This document shows, one piece after another, positions 28,966 through 37,811 of a DNA stretch of 64,000 nt (positions are counted from its first letter, which is position 1; each line of letters opens with the position of its first letter). A program made the position numbers and the translations under genes. Source of the stretch: Rhodoplanes tepidamans (GTDB lineage: Bacteria; Pseudomonadota; Alphaproteobacteria; Rhizobiales; Xanthobacteraceae); NCBI RefSeq assembly GCF_030813915.1, contig NZ_JAUSUJ010000013.1:1-64000 (forward strand). Direction: 5' to 3'. A model generated the notes under the pieces. That model was not told where the DNA came from, did not search any database, and saw nothing but the letters and a program-made list of their open reading frames with translations.

Positions 28966-31296
28966 TCACCCCTTGCGAGGGATGGGGCCGAAGGCGGGCG
29001 GCGGCACGCGCCGCTTCGAGGCGGCTTCGTAGGACGAGGCGATTCTCAGGATCACGTCCTCCTTGCCGGGCTCGGCCCGGAACACCAGCGAGAACGGCAG
29101 TCCGGGCTCGGGAAGCGTGGTCGGCGTGTGCGACGGCGCCGAGACGTACCGGGTCCCGTCGGCGGAGAGCGCGTAGACCGGATCGTAGACGGTGGTGACG
29201 TAGCCGGCCGGCACCAGCACCTCGGTCAGGCCGGCGTTCGGGCCGTAGAGCGACTCGGGTGCCAGGTTGTGCAGGATGTCGTACTGGTGCGGATGGCCGA
29301 TCAGGCCGGGCGGCCACGGCGAGTGCAGCCGCACCAGCGCGTCGAGCCTGTTCTCCAGGATCACCATCATGTCGACGCGGCGCAGCAGCTCGCGCAGCAT
29401 GATGCGCTCGTCGACGCCCTGGCGCTGGCCGAGCGGATTGCGCGGATCGGCCACCTCCTCCCAGTTCCTGAACGCCGCCCGCTGATCGTCGCCCCAGAAC
29501 TTGGAGCGCGCGTTCAGGGCGGGCCAGTCGGCGAGCGTCTCGGCGACGCCGTGCTCCGCCCAGTCGGCGGCGCGGCGCATCAGGTACTGGCTGATGTGGA
29601 ACCGGAACGCCATCGCCAGCTCCTGCTGCTGGATCGTCCCGATGTCGAGATTCTTGGGCGGCGCGATGCGCCCTTCCGCCATCGCGACGCACCAGTCGAT
29701 CGGCGCCATGCTCCCGTTGCCGAACACCTTGCCGGGTGCGAACGCGGTCGGCACGATCGCGTCGGCGAACTCCGGGAACAGCGGCCGGCCGTCGCGGCCG
29801 AGCCGGAACAGCAGATCCGGCATGAACACCGGCACGAGCCGCGCCAGCGCGGTGCGGAAGTCGACGCCCATCGGCTCGATGTCGGGATCGGGCGTCCACA
29901 GCGGATCCTTCGATTCCACCAGGGTCGCGCCGAGCCGGCCGGCAAGGATCTCCTTGATCTCGCGCGCCGCCGCCGTGACGATCGGCACCTCGGTCATCGA
30001 GCCCGGCGGCACCAGCATCGACTCGCGGATGACGCCGAGGCGGATGCCGTTCAGCTCGCCGGGCGCGCCTCGGCTCGCGGTGTGGACCGCGTAGCCGCCC
30101 GGCAGCACCGAGGGGCGCGGCACCGTCGTGTAGACGTCGCGCGGATCGTAATAGCCCTGCTCGTCGTCCTTCAGCGCATCGAGGATCTTGGCGCAGTCGG
30201 CGAGCGTGCGGGCGTGGATGCCGCTGCGGTCGCAGTAGATGTCGGCCCCGATGGCGCCGCCGTCGAAGCCGAGCATCGCCTTGTGGGGCAGGATCAGCGC
30301 CACGGCGTTGTGGTTCGACGGACCGCGGCACGAGGCGCGCGTCTCCTCGCCGAGGCTCGCCATCACCATGTTGGTCGACACCGACAGGGCCGAGCCGGAA
30401 CTCGACCCGAGCGAGGCGGCGCGCCGGGTGTCGTAGGGATTCGACGGGTTGCCGCCCCAGCTCGAGCGCTGATAGCCGAGAGTCGACGGCAGCACCCTGT
30501 CGGGCGCGTGCCGTCCGCCCGGATTGCCGCCGCGGCCATTGTACTCGGTGCACACCGCCTTGGCGAAGATGATGGCGCCCTTCTTCCGAAGCTGCTCGAC
30601 CAGCACGTGGTCGCGCGCCGGCACGTCGACGTCGTAGCGCGCGTCGGCCCCGCCGGTCGACCGCATGTCCCTGGTGTCGAACGAATCCTTGAACGAGAAC
30701 ACGACCCCGTAGAGCGGCAGCGCGGCCAGATCGGGATCGCGGCCGTACTGCGCATCGAGCGCGGCGGCCTGCTCCAGCGCATCCGGCCAGCGGCGGAAGA
30801 CCTCGGCGCCGGGCGGTGCATTCTCCGGCAGCGGGCCGTCGTCGGGATGGCGGTCGAAATCGCCCGCGAAGGTCACCGAGCGCTCGCCCCGGATGTTGAG
30901 GGTCGAGAGCGCGTTGACCTGGCCGGCGTCGGGCATGCCGACGATCGTGCCGTACTGCTGGGCGACCGACGGGTCGGAGGCGGTCGGCTCCATCCGCCCG
31001 TACTCCAGCGGCGGCCCGCGGTAGCGGTCGAGATCGGGAAGCAGGTCGGACGCCTTCACGGTCGCGGTGGGAAAGCGCAGCGGCGCGCCGCCCCGCACCG
31101 CGCCGGCGGCGGGCGGCACCGGCACGCCGTCGGCCGTGACCAGCAGGCTCGCCGGCCCGTTGAAGGCCCGCACCCGGTCGATGTAGTGCTGCACGATCGC
31201 GACGCAGGTGATCTCGCCGGCCCGGATGGCGGCGTGCATCTCGTCGATGGTCGCTTCCTCCAGGCGGAACGGAGACGGGGTGGCCTGCCCGGTCAT
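28966..31296 (-). CDS. Large amidase-signature family protein
   Basis: A 776-residue protein with the amidase-signature core: VVFSFKDSFDTRDMRS supplies the catalytic Lys, SLGSSSGSALSVSTN the cis-Ser loop, and GEETRASCRGPSNHNA the nucleophilic Ser. The usual GGSSGG and GTDTGGSIR elements are altered but the triad positions are kept. ATG 31296 has a strong AAGGAGCC site, so I prefer it to an ATG 78 nt upstream. At 776 residues it is far longer than common amidases (450-550), with about 300 extra residues C-terminal to the core. It has no clear signal peptide. The substrate is unknown. Confidence 0.75.
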   Translation of the reverse strand: MTGQATPSPFRLEEATIDEMHAAIRAGEITCVAIVQHYIDRVRAFNGPASLLVTADGVPVPPAAGAVRGGAPLRFPTATVKASDLLPDLDRYRGPPLEYGRMEPTASDPSVAQQYGTIVGMPDAGQVNALSTLNIRGERSVTFAGDFDRHPDDGPLPENAPPGAEVFRRWPDALEQAAALDAQYGRDPDLAALPLYGVVFSFKDSFDTRDMRSTGGADARYDVDVPARDHVLVEQLRKKGAIIFAKAVCTEYNGRGGNPGGRHAPDRVLPSTLGYQRSSWGGNPSNPYDTRRAASLGSSSGSALSVSTNMVMASLGEETRASCRGPSNHNAVALILPHKAMLGFDGGAIGADIYCDRSGIHARTLADCAKILDALKDDEQGYYDPRDVYTTVPRPSVLPGGYAVHTASRGAPGELNGIRLGVIRESMLVPPGSMTEVPIVTAAAREIKEILAGRLGATLVESKDPLWTPDPDIEPMGVDFRTALARLVPVFMPDLLFRLGRDGRPLFPEFADAIVPTAFAPGKVFGNGSMAPIDWCVAMAEGRIAPPKNLDIGTIQQQELAMAFRFHISQYLMRRAADWAEHGVAETLADWPALNARSKFWGDDQRAAFRNWEEVADPRNPLGQRQGVDERIMLRELLRRVDMMVILENRLDALVRLHSPWPPGLIGHPHQYDILHNLAPESLYGPNAGLTEVLVPAGYVTTVYDPVYALSADGTRYVSAPSHTPTTLPEPGLPFSLVFRAEPGKEDVILRIASSYEAASKRRVPPPAFGPIPRKG

Positions 31297-31434
31297 GGCG
31301 GCTCCTTCTTGCTTGGCGCGGGGGTCGGCGGAGATCGCCGGGGGTGGGTCCGATCGGCCGCCGGCAGGCGGCAACCGCGAGTAGACCGCGCCCGCCGGAT
31401 CGAGGCAATGGTCGCGGCCGTCGCGGCCGCGGTC

Positions 31435-31576
31435 TCCCGGGTGCGGTGTCCCGGGTGCGGTGCACCGCGAGGTCGGCTATTGTCGACCGCCGCCGCGATC
31501 GTCGCGACCGGCGCCGCGGCCCAAGAGCCCGCGACCCGAGACCCCGCGACCACACGAGCCTGCGACCACACGAGCC
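31435..31576. repeat. Two short tandem duplications in a divergent promoter region
   Basis: TCCCGGGTGCGGTG occurs twice in tandem at 31435-31462. GCGACCACACGAGCC occurs twice at 31546-31560 and 31562-31576, just before the AI-2E family start. They look like recent slippage duplications between the divergent amidase and transporter genes. Confidence 0.7.
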
Positions 31577-31580
31577 CCCG

Positions 31581-32801
31581 ATGACGAGCCCGAAGGACCC
31601 CGCCCACCCCGACGCCGCCTCCAAGGACGTGCTCGCCGCCAAGCTCGCCTCGACGGCGAGCCTGATCGAGCGGGTGACGGCACTCGCCGTGTTCGTGGCG
31701 CTGCTGGTCGGCGTCTTCCTGGTGGTCAAGCCGTTCATCACCGGCATCCTGTTCGGCGGCATCCTCGCCATCGCGACCTGGCCGCTGCGCGACCTGCTGG
31801 TGCGGCACGGCGTCTCGACCGTGGTCGCGGCGAGCCTGCTGCTGCTCGCCGCCATCGCCACCATCGGGCTGCCGGCCGTGTTCCTCGCCCCCGGCCTCGC
31901 CGAGCGGCTGGTGAAGGGGCTGCAGCAGGCGCAGAGCTACTTCGCCGGGATGCCGGAGCTGCCCGGCTGGCTCGCCAACATCCCGTTCGTCGACGAGCCG
32001 ATCCGCCGGGTGTGGGCCGACCTCGCCGACCCGAGCAGCATCGTCCAGGAGGTGTTCAAGTCCTACTCGGCCGAGCTGCAGCGGGCCCTGGTCGAGATCG
32101 CCAAGGCGTTCGCCGACGGCATCTTCCAGGTGCTGGTGTCGCTCGCCGTCGCGACGCTGCTGTGGCTGCAGGGCGAGACCATCGGCCACGCGATGCGCGA
32201 CGTCACGGTGCGGCTCGGCGGCGACACGGCCGGGGCGGCGCTCGACGCGGCGGCCGACTCGGTGCGCGGCGTCGCCTACGGCATCGTCGGGACGGCCGCC
32301 ATCCAGGCCGGGCTGATGACCTTCGGGCTGCTGCTCGCCGGGGTGCCGGGGGCCGGCGTGCTCGGCTTCGTCTCCATGCTGATCGCGCTCAGCCAGTTCG
32401 GCATCCTGCTGGCGATCATCTGGGGCGGCGCCGGCTGGTGGCTGTTCAGCCTCGGCCACACCGGCTGGGCGATCTTCATCGTCGCCTGGGGCATCATGGT
32501 CTCGACCGTCGACAACGTGATCCGCCCCTGGCTGGTGAGCTTCGGGGCGGCGCTCCCCCTCACCCTGATCATCTTCGGCGTGCTCGGCGGCTTCCTCGCC
32601 TTCGGCTTCCTCGGCCTGTTCATCGGCCCGACGCTGCTCGGCGTCTTCGTCAATCTCCTCGACGCCTGGCGCCGCGCCGCAGCACCGCCGGCATCGCCGC
32701 CGTCGGTCCCCCCCGCCGGCCCGTCCGCCTTGGCGCAAGGCATTGGGCGAGAGGTGCCGCCGGCCGCCGCGGCGAAGGACGCCCTGGCGCCGGGGGAGTG
32801 A
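31581..32801 (+). CDS. AI-2E family transporter (YdiK/PerM-type permease)
   Basis: A 406-residue inner-membrane protein with about eight membrane segments. Two hydrophobic hairpins near residues 32-75 (ALAVFVALLVGVFLVVKPFI) are followed by a soluble middle domain and the conserved C-terminal stretch VDNVIRPWLVSFGAALPLTLIIFGVLGG...GLFIGPTLLGV. The family has varied exporters, including Na+/H+ antiporters and autoinducer-2 exporters. The start at 31581 follows a repeated sequence and has no strong ribosome site. The substrate is not predictable. Confidence 0.87.
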   Translation: MTSPKDPAHPDAASKDVLAAKLASTASLIERVTALAVFVALLVGVFLVVKPFITGILFGGILAIATWPLRDLLVRHGVSTVVAASLLLLAAIATIGLPAVFLAPGLAERLVKGLQQAQSYFAGMPELPGWLANIPFVDEPIRRVWADLADPSSIVQEVFKSYSAELQRALVEIAKAFADGIFQVLVSLAVATLLWLQGETIGHAMRDVTVRLGGDTAGAALDAAADSVRGVAYGIVGTAAIQAGLMTFGLLLAGVPGAGVLGFVSMLIALSQFGILLAIIWGGAGWWLFSLGHTGWAIFIVAWGIMVSTVDNVIRPWLVSFGAALPLTLIIFGVLGGFLAFGFLGLFIGPTLLGVFVNLLDAWRRAAAPPASPPSVPPAGPSALAQGIGREVPPAAAAKDALAPGE

Positions 32802-32829
32802 GGGGACGGGACGCGGAAGGATCTTCAAC

Positions 32830-32915
32830 CGTCATGGCCGGGCCGGCCGAAGCCGTGACCCGGCCATCCATCCTTTCGCAAGAGCCCTATTTCGAAGCGA
32901 GATGGATGCGCGAGG
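32830..32915. repeat. Intergenic palindromic element, family B (decayed copy)
   Basis: The left half CGTCATGGCCGGGCC...CCCGGCCATCCATCC is well kept. The right half has only AGATGGATG followed by divergent sequence. A better preserved relative lies at 50836-50932. It sits between the transporter and the convergent hicB. Confidence 0.55.
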
Positions 32916-32919
32916 CCCC

Positions 32920-33207
32920 TCACTCCGCCGCCGCAGCGACTCGGAACGGCACGGCGGCGACGACGGCGTCGGCCGCGTCGTCGCGAAACGCCGGATCGCG
33001 GCGCAGCTCGTCGATGGTGCGCGGCGACGGGAACGCCGCGCCGTCGAGGTCCGACCAGTCCTCCGCCGCGAAGGCCAGCACGTCGGCCGCGTTCCGCATC
33101 GCCTCGTCGATGGTGTCCCCGGCCGTGATCACGCCCGGCACGTCGGGAAACGACACGCCGTAGCAGCTCTCGGGATCCTTGTGGATCAGGGCGATGTAAT
33201 GGGGCAT
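32920..33207 (-). CDS. hicB: Orphan HicB-like antitoxin
   Basis: A 95-residue protein. The N-terminal half, IALIHKDPESCYGVSFPDVPGVITAGDTIDEAMRNAADVL, is the HicB RNase-H-like fold. The C-terminal half (PSPRTIDELRRDPAFRDDAADAV...) is a helical tail in place of a clear ribbon-helix-helix. No HicA-size gene flanks it: the upstream minus-strand gene ends 29 nt away and is unrelated. It may be a solitary regulator or a remnant of a toxin-antitoxin pair. Confidence 0.75.
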   Translation of the reverse strand: MPHYIALIHKDPESCYGVSFPDVPGVITAGDTIDEAMRNAADVLAFAAEDWSDLDGAAFPSPRTIDELRRDPAFRDDAADAVVAAVPFRVAAAAE

Positions 33208-33236
33208 GTGCGCTACCAGAAAACCATGTCGTACTT

Positions 33237-33833
33237 TCAAGAATTTGGCTTCGATATCTCTACCCGAACCCTTCCTGATGCGACAGCGCTGCTCATCGAA
33301 TCACACCAACGGCGAAGCGAATCCAACGCCTTTCGGTCTGGAGACTCGACGCGAGTATATCCAAGAAGGTCTTTCACGTTGATATTAAAGGCCTCTTCAT
33401 ATACACCACCCGACAAATCTTGGTAGGAAACATCGACATCGAACGCCTGTAACGGGGGGTCTTCAAACAACTCTAATCCGCCCATGAACGCTGATATCTG
33501 TTCACCCTGAGGTAGGACAGAGATGGGCCTTTTACCCCAATTTTTGAACAGATAAACGCCGTGTTTCGTCAAATCCTCGGGATCCGCCTTCACCACAACA
33601 GAAATGTTACGCGCAGCGCCCAGGCCAACATTCGCAACGATGAAGTTTATCGCCTGTAGAACATCTTTATCTGGTAGCGCATAAACGACCACGGTGGGCT
33701 GCGACGAAGCCTTTCTGAGAAGCTGATTCTCAAGAACGAGTTGGCGAGTAAAAACAGCATAAACTATTGTGGTTGCCGCGACCGCCACGGTGGCAACAGC
33801 CGAAACTATCGTTGCAATAGCTACCGGATCCAT
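33237..33833 (-). CDS. Low-GC hypothetical membrane protein
   Basis: A 198-residue protein, not recognised. Residues ~5-28 (AIATIVSAVATVAVAATTIVYAVFTRQL) form one membrane anchor. The remainder is a soluble domain with NVGLGAARNISVVVKADPEDL and DVDVSYQDLSGGVYEEAF, a beta-rich look. Sampled 60-base lines are 42-52% GC against about 70% around it, so it was probably acquired. It starts 11 nt after the VWA gene stop and could be read from the same message. Confidence 0.6.
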   Translation of the reverse strand: MDPVAIATIVSAVATVAVAATTIVYAVFTRQLVLENQLLRKASSQPTVVVYALPDKDVLQAINFIVANVGLGAARNISVVVKADPEDLTKHGVYLFKNWGKRPISVLPQGEQISAFMGGLELFEDPPLQAFDVDVSYQDLSGGVYEEAFNINVKDLLGYTRVESPDRKALDSLRRWCDSMSSAVASGRVRVEISKPNS

Positions 33834-33844
33834 TCCTGCGCCCC

Positions 33845-35020
33845 TCACCTCAGCAGCTCCCGCATCGCCCGGTCCAGGCCGTCCAGCGTCAGAGGGTACA
33901 TGCGGCCGCCCATCAGCTGGCGGACCATGCGGATCGACGAGGTGTACTCCCAGTGCTCCTGCGGCACCGGGTTGAGCCAGACGCAGGCCGGGTAGGTGCG
34001 GGTCACCCGCTCGAGCCACACTTGGCCGGGCTCCTCGTTCATGTGCTCGACCGAGCCGCCCGGCGTGACGATCTCGTAGGGGCTCATCGAGGCGTCGCCG
34101 ACGAAGATCACCTTGTAGTCGTGCGGATAGGTGTGCAGCACGTCCCAGGTCGGCGTGGTGTGGTCCCAGCGGCGCTTGTTCTCTTTCCACACGCGCTCGT
34201 ACAGGCAGTTGTGGAAGTAGTAGTATTCGAGGTGCTTGAACTCGAGCCGGGCCGCCGAGAACAGCTCCTCGGTCAGCGCGATGTGCCAGTCCATCGAGCC
34301 GCCGACGTCGAAGAAGGCCAGCACCTTCACGGCGTTGTGGCGCTCGGGCCGCATGTGGATGTCGAGATAGCCCTTGTGCGCGGTGCCCCGGATGGTGCCG
34401 TCGAGATCGAGCTCCTCGGGCGCTCCGGTGCGCGCGAATTTTCGCAACCGCCGCAGCGCGATCTTGATGTTGCGGGTGCCGAGCTCGACCGTGTCGTCCA
34501 GATCCTTGAACTCGCGCTTGTCCCAGACCTTCACCGCGCGGAAATTGCGGTTGGTCTCCTGGCCGATGCGGATGCCCTCCGGATTGTAGCCGTAGGCGCC
34601 GAACGGCGAGGTGCCGCCGGTGCCGATCCACTTGTTGCCGCCCTGGTGGCGGCCCTTCTGCTCGGCGAGGCGCTGCTTGATCGTCTCCAGCAGCTTGTCG
34701 AGCCCGCCGAGCGCCTCGATCTGCGCCTTCTCCTCGTCGGTGAGGTATTTTTCCGCCAGCTTCTTCAGCCAGTCGGCCGGGATCTCGGCCGTGATCGCCT
34801 CGGCCGTGCTCTCGAACCCCTTGAACACGGTGCCGAAGACGCGGTCGAACTTGTCGAGGTTGCGCTCGTCCTTCACCAGGAGCGCGCGGGACAGATAGTA
34901 GAAGTCCTCGACCTTGCGCCCCGCGAGGTCGGCGTCCATCGCCTCCATCAGCGTCAGGTACTCGCGCAGCGTCACCGGCAGGCCGGCGCTCTTGAGCGCA
35001 TGGAAGAAGCTGATGAACAT
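33845..35020 (-). CDS. VWA domain-containing protein (CoxE-like)
   Basis: A 391-residue cytoplasmic protein. The N-terminal part (MFISFFHALKSAGLPVTLREYLTLMEAM) matches the CoxE-like VWA family. The MIDAS start is FFDVGGSMDWH (Asp-x-Gly-Gly-Ser), followed by conserved YYYFHNCLYERVW and IFVGDASMSPYEI. Such proteins usually work with a MoxR AAA+ ATPase in metal-cofactor or complex assembly; none is in the window. ATG 35020 has GGAGAG upstream and removes nine atypical residues of a longer frame. It is divergent from the stress operon. Confidence 0.85.
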   Translation of the reverse strand: MFISFFHALKSAGLPVTLREYLTLMEAMDADLAGRKVEDFYYLSRALLVKDERNLDKFDRVFGTVFKGFESTAEAITAEIPADWLKKLAEKYLTDEEKAQIEALGGLDKLLETIKQRLAEQKGRHQGGNKWIGTGGTSPFGAYGYNPEGIRIGQETNRNFRAVKVWDKREFKDLDDTVELGTRNIKIALRRLRKFARTGAPEELDLDGTIRGTAHKGYLDIHMRPERHNAVKVLAFFDVGGSMDWHIALTEELFSAARLEFKHLEYYYFHNCLYERVWKENKRRWDHTTPTWDVLHTYPHDYKVIFVGDASMSPYEIVTPGGSVEHMNEEPGQVWLERVTRTYPACVWLNPVPQEHWEYTSSIRMVRQLMGGRMYPLTLDGLDRAMRELLR

Positions 35021-35113
35021 CTCGCTCTCCTGCCGGCAGCGACGCACCGCCGGCGCGACGGGAGAGTATAGCCGGCCCCGCCGCGCGGTCGAGCCGCACC
35101 GCGGGGCTCCGCC

Positions 35114-35138
35114 GGAACTCCCTTATCGGCGTGACGTT
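35114..35138 (+). promoter_or_regulatory. EcfG-type general-stress promoter
   Basis: GGAAC at 35114-35118 and CGTT at 35135-35138 are separated by exactly 16 bases, matching the alphaproteobacterial EcfG (SigEcfG) -35/-10 pattern GGAAC-N16/17-CGTT. It lies about 130 nt before the first gene of the DUF3618/holin/YihY operon, which is a class of genes commonly under general-stress control. Confidence 0.7.
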
Positions 35139-35269
35139 GAGCCCAGGATCGCGGCCGGCCCGTCGCGGCGATCTCGGGGCGTCCCACGGGAGCCGACACG
35201 CGCGTTCACGACCGACGTCACACCAGCACCGGAGCGGCACCGCCGCGTCCGACAGGGGATGGCTACGCC

Positions 35270-36004
35270 ATGCAGAACCAGTCCAGGCCCGGACCACAGT
35301 CCACCGGCTCATCCATGCCCGGCACCGGCTCCACCGGGACGTCCGGTTCGCGCAGCCCGCAGGACGAGCTGCGGCACGATGCCGAGCGGGTCGCCGGCGA
35401 GGTGAAGCAGGCGGCCGGCAGCGTCAAGGACGAGATGGTCGCCGCCGCGTCCGACATGCGCGACCAGGCCGCCGCCATGGCCGAGCCCCTGCAGCAGAAG
35501 GCCCGCTCCCTCGCCGAGGAGCAGAAGGAGGCCGGCGCCCAGCGGGTGCGCGGCGTCGCCCGGGCGATCTCGTCGGCCGCCGACGAGCTCGACGACGAAA
35601 TGCCGCAGACGGCCGAGTGGATCCGCCGTGGCGCCTCGCGGCTCGAGACGATCTCGACCTCGGTGCGCGACAGGAGCGTCGAGGATCTGGCCCGCGACAC
35701 CGAGCGCTTCGCCCGCAACAACACGGCGGCGTTCTTCGGCCTGTCGCTGGTCGCCGGCTTCGCCCTCGCCCGCTTCCTCAAGAGCGGCGCCGCGTCCGCC
35801 GCGGATCACGGCGAGACGACCGCCTCGGGCACGGGTGCGCCGCGCTACCGGACCCCGAGCCCGCCGCTGCAGCCGCAGCCGGGCGCGCCGACCGGGACGG
35901 CGGCGCGGAGCCCCGTCGCGGCCGGCGCCGGCGCGACCTCCGGCCCCCGCACCGGCGCAGGCGGGCGGACCGACCCGACCGCGTTCCCCCACAACGAGTT
36001 CTGA
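35270..36004 (+). CDS. Membrane-anchored helical stress protein (nutrient-deprivation-induced type)
   Basis: A 244-residue protein. A Ser/Gly/Thr-rich leader (1-30) is followed by a long amphipathic helix region (about 31-150) rich in Ala, Glu, Asp and Arg, resembling LEA/apolipoprotein-like coils. Next comes one membrane segment (TAAFFGLSLVAGFALARFLKSG, about 151-172) and a Pro/Gly-rich tail. It is the first gene after the EcfG-type promoter, and its stop is 12 nt before the holin-family gene. It probably stabilises or organises the membrane under stress; the molecular function is not known. Confidence 0.65.
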   Translation: MQNQSRPGPQSTGSSMPGTGSTGTSGSRSPQDELRHDAERVAGEVKQAAGSVKDEMVAAASDMRDQAAAMAEPLQQKARSLAEEQKEAGAQRVRGVARAISSAADELDDEMPQTAEWIRRGASRLETISTSVRDRSVEDLARDTERFARNNTAAFFGLSLVAGFALARFLKSGAASAADHGETTASGTGAPRYRTPSPPLQPQPGAPTGTAARSPVAAGAGATSGPRTGAGGRTDPTAFPHNEF

Positions 36005-36016
36005 GGAGAGACGACG

Positions 36017-36424
36017 ATGGGTCTCCAGGACCACCGTATCCAGGACCACCGGTCCGTCCCCGCGCTGTTCACCGATCTGGTCCAGCAGGTGACGTCGCTG
36101 GTGCGCACCGAGACGAAGCTCGCCCGCACCGAGATGAGCGAGAAGATCGGCCAGGTCGGCGCCGGCGTCGCGCTGGTGGCGATCGGCGCCGTGCTGCTGA
36201 TGCCGGGCCTCGTGATCCTGCTGCAGGCAGCGGTCGCCGCCCTGGTCGACGCAGGCTGGGAGGGCCACTGGGCCGCGCTCCTGGTCGGCGGCGCCACGCT
36301 GCTCGTCGGAGCGATCCTGGCCCTGATCGGCGCCAGCCGGTTCAAGGCCGAGAACCTGACGCCGACCCGCACCATGTCCCAGCTCCAGAGCGACGCGGCC
36401 GTCGCACGCAATCAGGTGAGGTGA
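36017..36424 (+). CDS. Phage_holin_3_6 family (DUF1469) membrane protein
   Basis: A 135-residue protein. An amphipathic N-terminus (LFTDLVQQVTSLVRTETKLA) is followed by two membrane segments (VGAGVALVAIGAVLLMPGLVILL and WAALLVGGATLLVGAILALIG). Despite the family name it is not in a prophage; the family is widespread beside DUF3618 genes in alphaproteobacteria. It ends 4 nt before the DUF3618 start. The role is probably envelope-related. Confidence 0.82.
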   Translation: MGLQDHRIQDHRSVPALFTDLVQQVTSLVRTETKLARTEMSEKIGQVGAGVALVAIGAVLLMPGLVILLQAAVAALVDAGWEGHWAALLVGGATLLVGAILALIGASRFKAENLTPTRTMSQLQSDAAVARNQVR

Positions 36425-36428
36425 TCCG

Positions 36429-37745
36429 ATGCCGACCGCTCGCGAGATCGAGACCGAGGCCGAGCGCCAGCGCGCCCAGCTCAACGACACCCTGGAGGCG
36501 TTGCGCGAACGCATGACGCCGGGTGAGATCGTCGACCAGGCCATGGCCTTCGCGCGCGGCCATGGCGGCGGCGAGTTCGTGCAGAATCTCGGCCGGCAGG
36601 TGCGCAGCTCGCCCCTGCCCGTGGCGCTGGTGGCGACCGGCCTCGCCTGGCTGATGTTCTCGCCGCGGCGCCCGCCGCCGCCGGCGCCGTCGATCGTGCC
36701 GGAGCCGACGCCCTATGCGGGCGCGACCACCCGGACCGGGTCCCATGCGGCGAGCGGGTCCGGAATCTCCTCGGCGGCCCGTGAGGCGGCCGGGACGGCG
36801 GGCAGTGCCGCCCAGGCTGCGGCCGACAAGGCGCGCGGCGCCTACGCGTCGGTCGGCTCCGGCGTCGGCAGCGCGGCCTCGACCGCCCGCGACGCGGCCG
36901 GCAGCGCCTACGACACGGCCGGCGATGCGGTGAGCCGCGCCGCCGGCGCCGCGTCGAGTGCCGCGGAGAGCGTCCGCCGTGGCGCCGGCGATCTCGGCGA
37001 TCGCGCCTCGGAGTTCGGCCGCGGGGCGTATGAGCGCGCCTCGGAGCTCGGCCACGGCACCTATGCCCGCGCCCGCTCGGTCGGCGACGGCATCGCCGAG
37101 CAGGCGTCGCATGCGCAGGCGGGGCTGACGCGGATCGTCCGCGAGCAGCCGCTGGTCGTCGGCGCCGTCGGGCTGGCGCTCGGCGCTCTCATCGGGGCCG
37201 CGATGCCGCGCTCGCGCACCGAGGACGAGCTGATGGGCGACACCGCCGACGAGATGAAGCAGGCGGCCTCCGAGACGATCCGCTCCTACTACGGCGAGGC
37301 CAAGGAGGCCGCCGGCCGCGTCGCCGAACGCGTCCGCGACGAGGCGGAGGAGCAGGGCCTCACCACCGGCTCCGCCAAGGGCGCCGCCGAAGGGCTCGCG
37401 CGCGACCTCGGCGACCGGGCCCGCGACCTCGGCGACAAGGCGGGCGAGCTCGGCGACAAGGTGGCGGCGGTCGCCGGCGCCGCCAAGGAGAGCACCCGCG
37501 AGGAGCTCGACCACGCCAAGGAGAAGCTCGCCGGCGACGTCGGCACGGTCGCCGGGAAGAGCGACGCGAAGCGCGACGACGGCAGGCGGGACGACGGCCG
37601 GCGCGACAAGGCGACCGTCGACGCCGGCGGGCCGGGCGCTGCCGGGGCGACCCACTTCGCTTCGCCCGGCATCGCCCAGTCGCCCGCCTCGCCCGCGACG
37701 GGGCCGACGGGCGGACGCCCGGGGCAGCCCGGCAAGCGGACCTGA
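36429..37745 (+). CDS. DUF3618 domain protein with long helical tail
   Basis: A 438-residue protein. Residues 1-50 (REIETEAERQRAQLNDTLEALRERMTPGEIVDQ) are the DUF3618 motif, and a membrane segment follows (~70-85, LPVALVATGLAWLMFS). The middle and C-terminal parts are Ala/Gly/Arg repeats and amphipathic coils (AASTARDAAGSAYDTAGDA; DLGDRARDLGDKAGELGDK). A second hydrophobic segment is near residue 240 (LVVGAVGLALGALIGAAM). The repeated RDLGDKA-like units resemble LEA proteins. It is third in the EcfG-controlled operon. Confidence 0.8.
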   Translation: MPTAREIETEAERQRAQLNDTLEALRERMTPGEIVDQAMAFARGHGGGEFVQNLGRQVRSSPLPVALVATGLAWLMFSPRRPPPPAPSIVPEPTPYAGATTRTGSHAASGSGISSAAREAAGTAGSAAQAAADKARGAYASVGSGVGSAASTARDAAGSAYDTAGDAVSRAAGAASSAAESVRRGAGDLGDRASEFGRGAYERASELGHGTYARARSVGDGIAEQASHAQAGLTRIVREQPLVVGAVGLALGALIGAAMPRSRTEDELMGDTADEMKQAASETIRSYYGEAKEAAGRVAERVRDEAEEQGLTTGSAKGAAEGLARDLGDRARDLGDKAGELGDKVAAVAGAAKESTREELDHAKEKLAGDVGTVAGKSDAKRDDGRRDDGRRDKATVDAGGPGAAGATHFASPGIAQSPASPATGPTGGRPGQPGKRT

Positions 37746-37811
37746 TCACCATCCCTGCCGGCCGGCGCCTTCGGGTGCCGGCCGGACCCCGTTCCGCAGC
37801 CGCCGAGCCCG

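Noticed and set aside
33208-33240. HicA toxin next to HicB
   Set aside because: The short upstream frame lacks any HicA pattern; the neighbouring gene ends here and is unrelated.
36017-36424. Prophage holin
   Set aside because: No phage genes nearby; the DUF1469 family is commonly chromosomal next to DUF3618 genes.
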